Shown: positions 62,647 to 64,000 of the stretch, piece after piece
Layout: the number at the start of each line of letters is the position of its first letter
How positions within the stretch are numbered: position 1 is the first letter of the stretch
NCBI RefSeq assembly: GCF_013375535.1
Contig: NZ_JABXJG010000001.1
Location: forward strand, 2,770,001-2,834,000
Source of the DNA: Sphingobium sp. 15-1
GTDB taxonomy: Bacteria; Pseudomonadota; Alphaproteobacteria; Sphingomonadales; Sphingomonadaceae
Direction: 5' to 3'
DNA length: 64,000 nt
Translations under genes and position numbers: made by a program
Notes under the pieces: generated by a model
The model's input: only the letters and a program-made list of their open reading frames with translations
What the model was told of the DNA's origin: nothing
Databases searched by the model: none

Positions 62647-64000
62647 ATGGAACTGGCAAATATCGAAATTGGCAAGCTGTTCGTCAGCCGGACCAACATG
62701 CGCCATGCCGACAAGGCCCCCGACGTGTCCGACATTCTCCCCACCGTCAAGGCGCGCGGCGTCATCGTGCCGCTGATCGTCCGCCCCGGCGAGGCTGAGG
62801 GGGCGCCCGGTATGTTCGGCATCGTCGCGGGCGCGCGGCGCTTCCGTGCCGCCATCCTTGCCGCGCAGGAAACCGGCGAGGCCGAACCGCTGCCCTGCGC
62901 GATCATGGGGCCGGGCGACGATGCCGCCGCGCTCGAAGCCTCGCTCATCGAGAATATCGGCAGGTTGGACCCGGATGAGGTGACGCAATGGGAGACCTTC
63001 ACCCGCCTCATCCAGAAGGAAGGGCGCAGCGTCGAGCAGATCGGCCAGACCTTCGGCCTTACCGACCTCTATGTGCGGCGCATCCTTGCCTTGGGCAATC
63101 TCCTGCCGCGCATCCGCGCCCTCTATCGCGATGGCGAGATCAACGTGGCGAGCGTGCGCCATCTCACCCTTGCGACCAAGGCGCAGCAAAAGGCTTGGCT
63201 CGCCCTGTTCGACAGTGAAGAATATTGCCCCACCGGCCAGCAACTCAAATCATGGCTGTTCAGCGGCGCGGCCATTTCCACCAGCCACGCGATCTTTCCG
63301 CTCGAAAGCTACAAGGGGAAGATCGTCGCGGACCTGTTCGGGGAGGATGGCGTCTTTGCCGACGCTGCTTCTTTCTGGCGCGCGCAGAATGAGGCCATCG
63401 CCGCCAAACGCGACGAACTTCTTGCCGCTGGCTGGGCCGATGTGGAGATTATGGAGCCGGGACGCTATTTCCATAGTTGGGAATATGAAAGGACGCCCAA
63501 GACCAAGGGCGGCAAGGTGTTCATCACCGTCACCCATCAGGGCGAAGTCGAACTGCATGAGGGCTGGCTGTCCGGCAAGGAAGCAAGGCAAGCGCGCGCG
63601 CAGGAGGCCAAGGCGAGCGGCACGCAGGCCGACAAACAGGCCGCGCAGGCGTTGCGCAGCGAGACGACGAGCAGTTTGCAGACCTATGTCGACCTCCACC
63701 GTCATGCCGCCGCCCGGGCCGTGCTGACCGATCATCCCGGCGTCGCGCTGCGTCTGTTGGTTGCCCATGCCATTGTCGGGTCTCCGCTCTGGACCGTGCG
63801 GGTCGAGACGCAGGCCTGCCGTAATGAGGCGATTGCCGAGAGCGTCGAAACCGGCATGGCCGAAACCCGGTTCGACGAAAAGCGCCGCGCGGTTCTGGCG
63901 CTGCTCGACTTCTCGCCGGAAGAGCCGACCGTCGCTGGCGGCCATGGCAAGGATGAGGGCATCGCCGCGATCTTCGCCCGGCTGATCGGCCTTGGCGACG
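62647..64000 (+). CDS. ParB/RepB/Spo0J-like protein, cut by the window edge
   Basis: The frame is open from ATG 62647 to the end of the window (451 codons) and has no stop. The N-terminal ParB box is seen (LFVSRTNMRHADKAPDV, VIVPLIVRPGE, GIVAGARRFRAAIL, EASLIENIGRLDPDEVTQWETF), followed by the helix-turn-helix EQIGQTFGLTDLYVRRILALGNLLPRI. The long C-terminal region is typical of the ParB-like proteins of alphaproteobacterial integrative elements and plasmids, where the role is thought to be regulation or partition. GGAG lies before the start. Confidence 0.9.
   Translation, partial: MELANIEIGKLFVSRTNMRHADKAPDVSDILPTVKARGVIVPLIVRPGEAEGAPGMFGIVAGARRFRAAILAAQETGEAEPLPCAIMGPGDDAAALEASLIENIGRLDPDEVTQWETFTRLIQKEGRSVEQIGQTFGLTDLYVRRILALGNLLPRIRALYRDGEINVASVRHLTLATKAQQKAWLALFDSEEYCPTGQQLKSWLFSGAAISTSHAIFPLESYKGKIVADLFGEDGVFADAASFWRAQNEAIAAKRDELLAAGWADVEIMEPGRYFHSWEYERTPKTKGGKVFITVTHQGEVELHEGWLSGKEARQARAQEAKASGTQADKQAAQALRSETTSSLQTYVDLHRHAAARAVLTDHPGVALRLLVAHAIVGSPLWTVRVETQACRNEAIAESVETGMAETRFDEKRRAVLALLDFSPEEPTVAGGHGKDEGIAAIFARLIGLGD

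Noticed and set aside
1-64000. CRISPR arrays and rRNA genes
   Set aside because: No regularly spaced repeats with unique spacers and no rRNA-like conserved stretches were seen.

Overview
The window looks like an alphaproteobacterial replicon of the sphingomonad type (Sphingomonas/Sphingobium/Novosphingobium): high GC, TonB receptor with FecI/FecR, an isopeptidase-type lasso peptide locus, a P4-like integrase with an IS66 copy, and DUF2285/ArdC/DUF2958/ParB genes typical of conjugative elements. The species assignment is inference from gene content.

Layout. 1-3130: a Fic-family gene running off the left edge, a broken AbiEi-like antitoxin fragment, and a complete Xre/MbcA/ParS-RES toxin-antitoxin pair with a palindromic operator. 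3511-6435: a tyrosine integrase and an intact IS66-family insertion sequence with both inverted repeats and a perfect 8-bp target duplication. 6629-34682: a large surface-polysaccharide locus. It has an ABC-type exporter (KpsE, KpsM, KpsT and, apart from them, KpsD), several glycosyltransferases (two tandem WsaF-like proteins, one three-domain GT2-GT2-GT4), a Stf0-type sulfotransferase, an acetyltransferase, sugar epimerases, a complete GDP-heptose pathway (GmhA, HddA, a fused HddC-GmhB) and RmlA/B/C for dTDP-rhamnose. A decayed kpsF copy lies inside it. 34800-35530: a breakpoint scar with a hslU 3' stub and two decayed genes. 35538-40934: a 1798-residue autotransporter.

41574-52675 is a lasso peptide locus: fecI, fecR, a TonB receptor with a signalling domain and a lasso isopeptidase run rightward; the cyclase, the leader peptidase/recognition protein, a 47-residue precursor too short to stand out, and a GntR regulator run leftward towards them. 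The likely circuit is that the mature lasso peptide is sensed and imported by the receptor, the signal passes through FecR to FecI, and the isopeptidase opens the ring. I read the core as ASMNEIAPELVGDKTQRFGG with an Ala1-Glu9 ring.

52683-64000 is a conjugative-element backbone: a frameshifted DUF6499/DUF2285 regulator, an ardC antirestriction gene, DUF2958 and a ParB-like gene that runs off the right edge. The ardC gene is split by a ~6.9 kb 'recombinase in trio' (RIT) element. It has three overlapping tyrosine recombinases, near-matching 13-bp terminal inverted repeats and, unusually, its own ArdC-family cargo gene. ArdC-type genes here share a GC-rich leader of about 140-190 bp.
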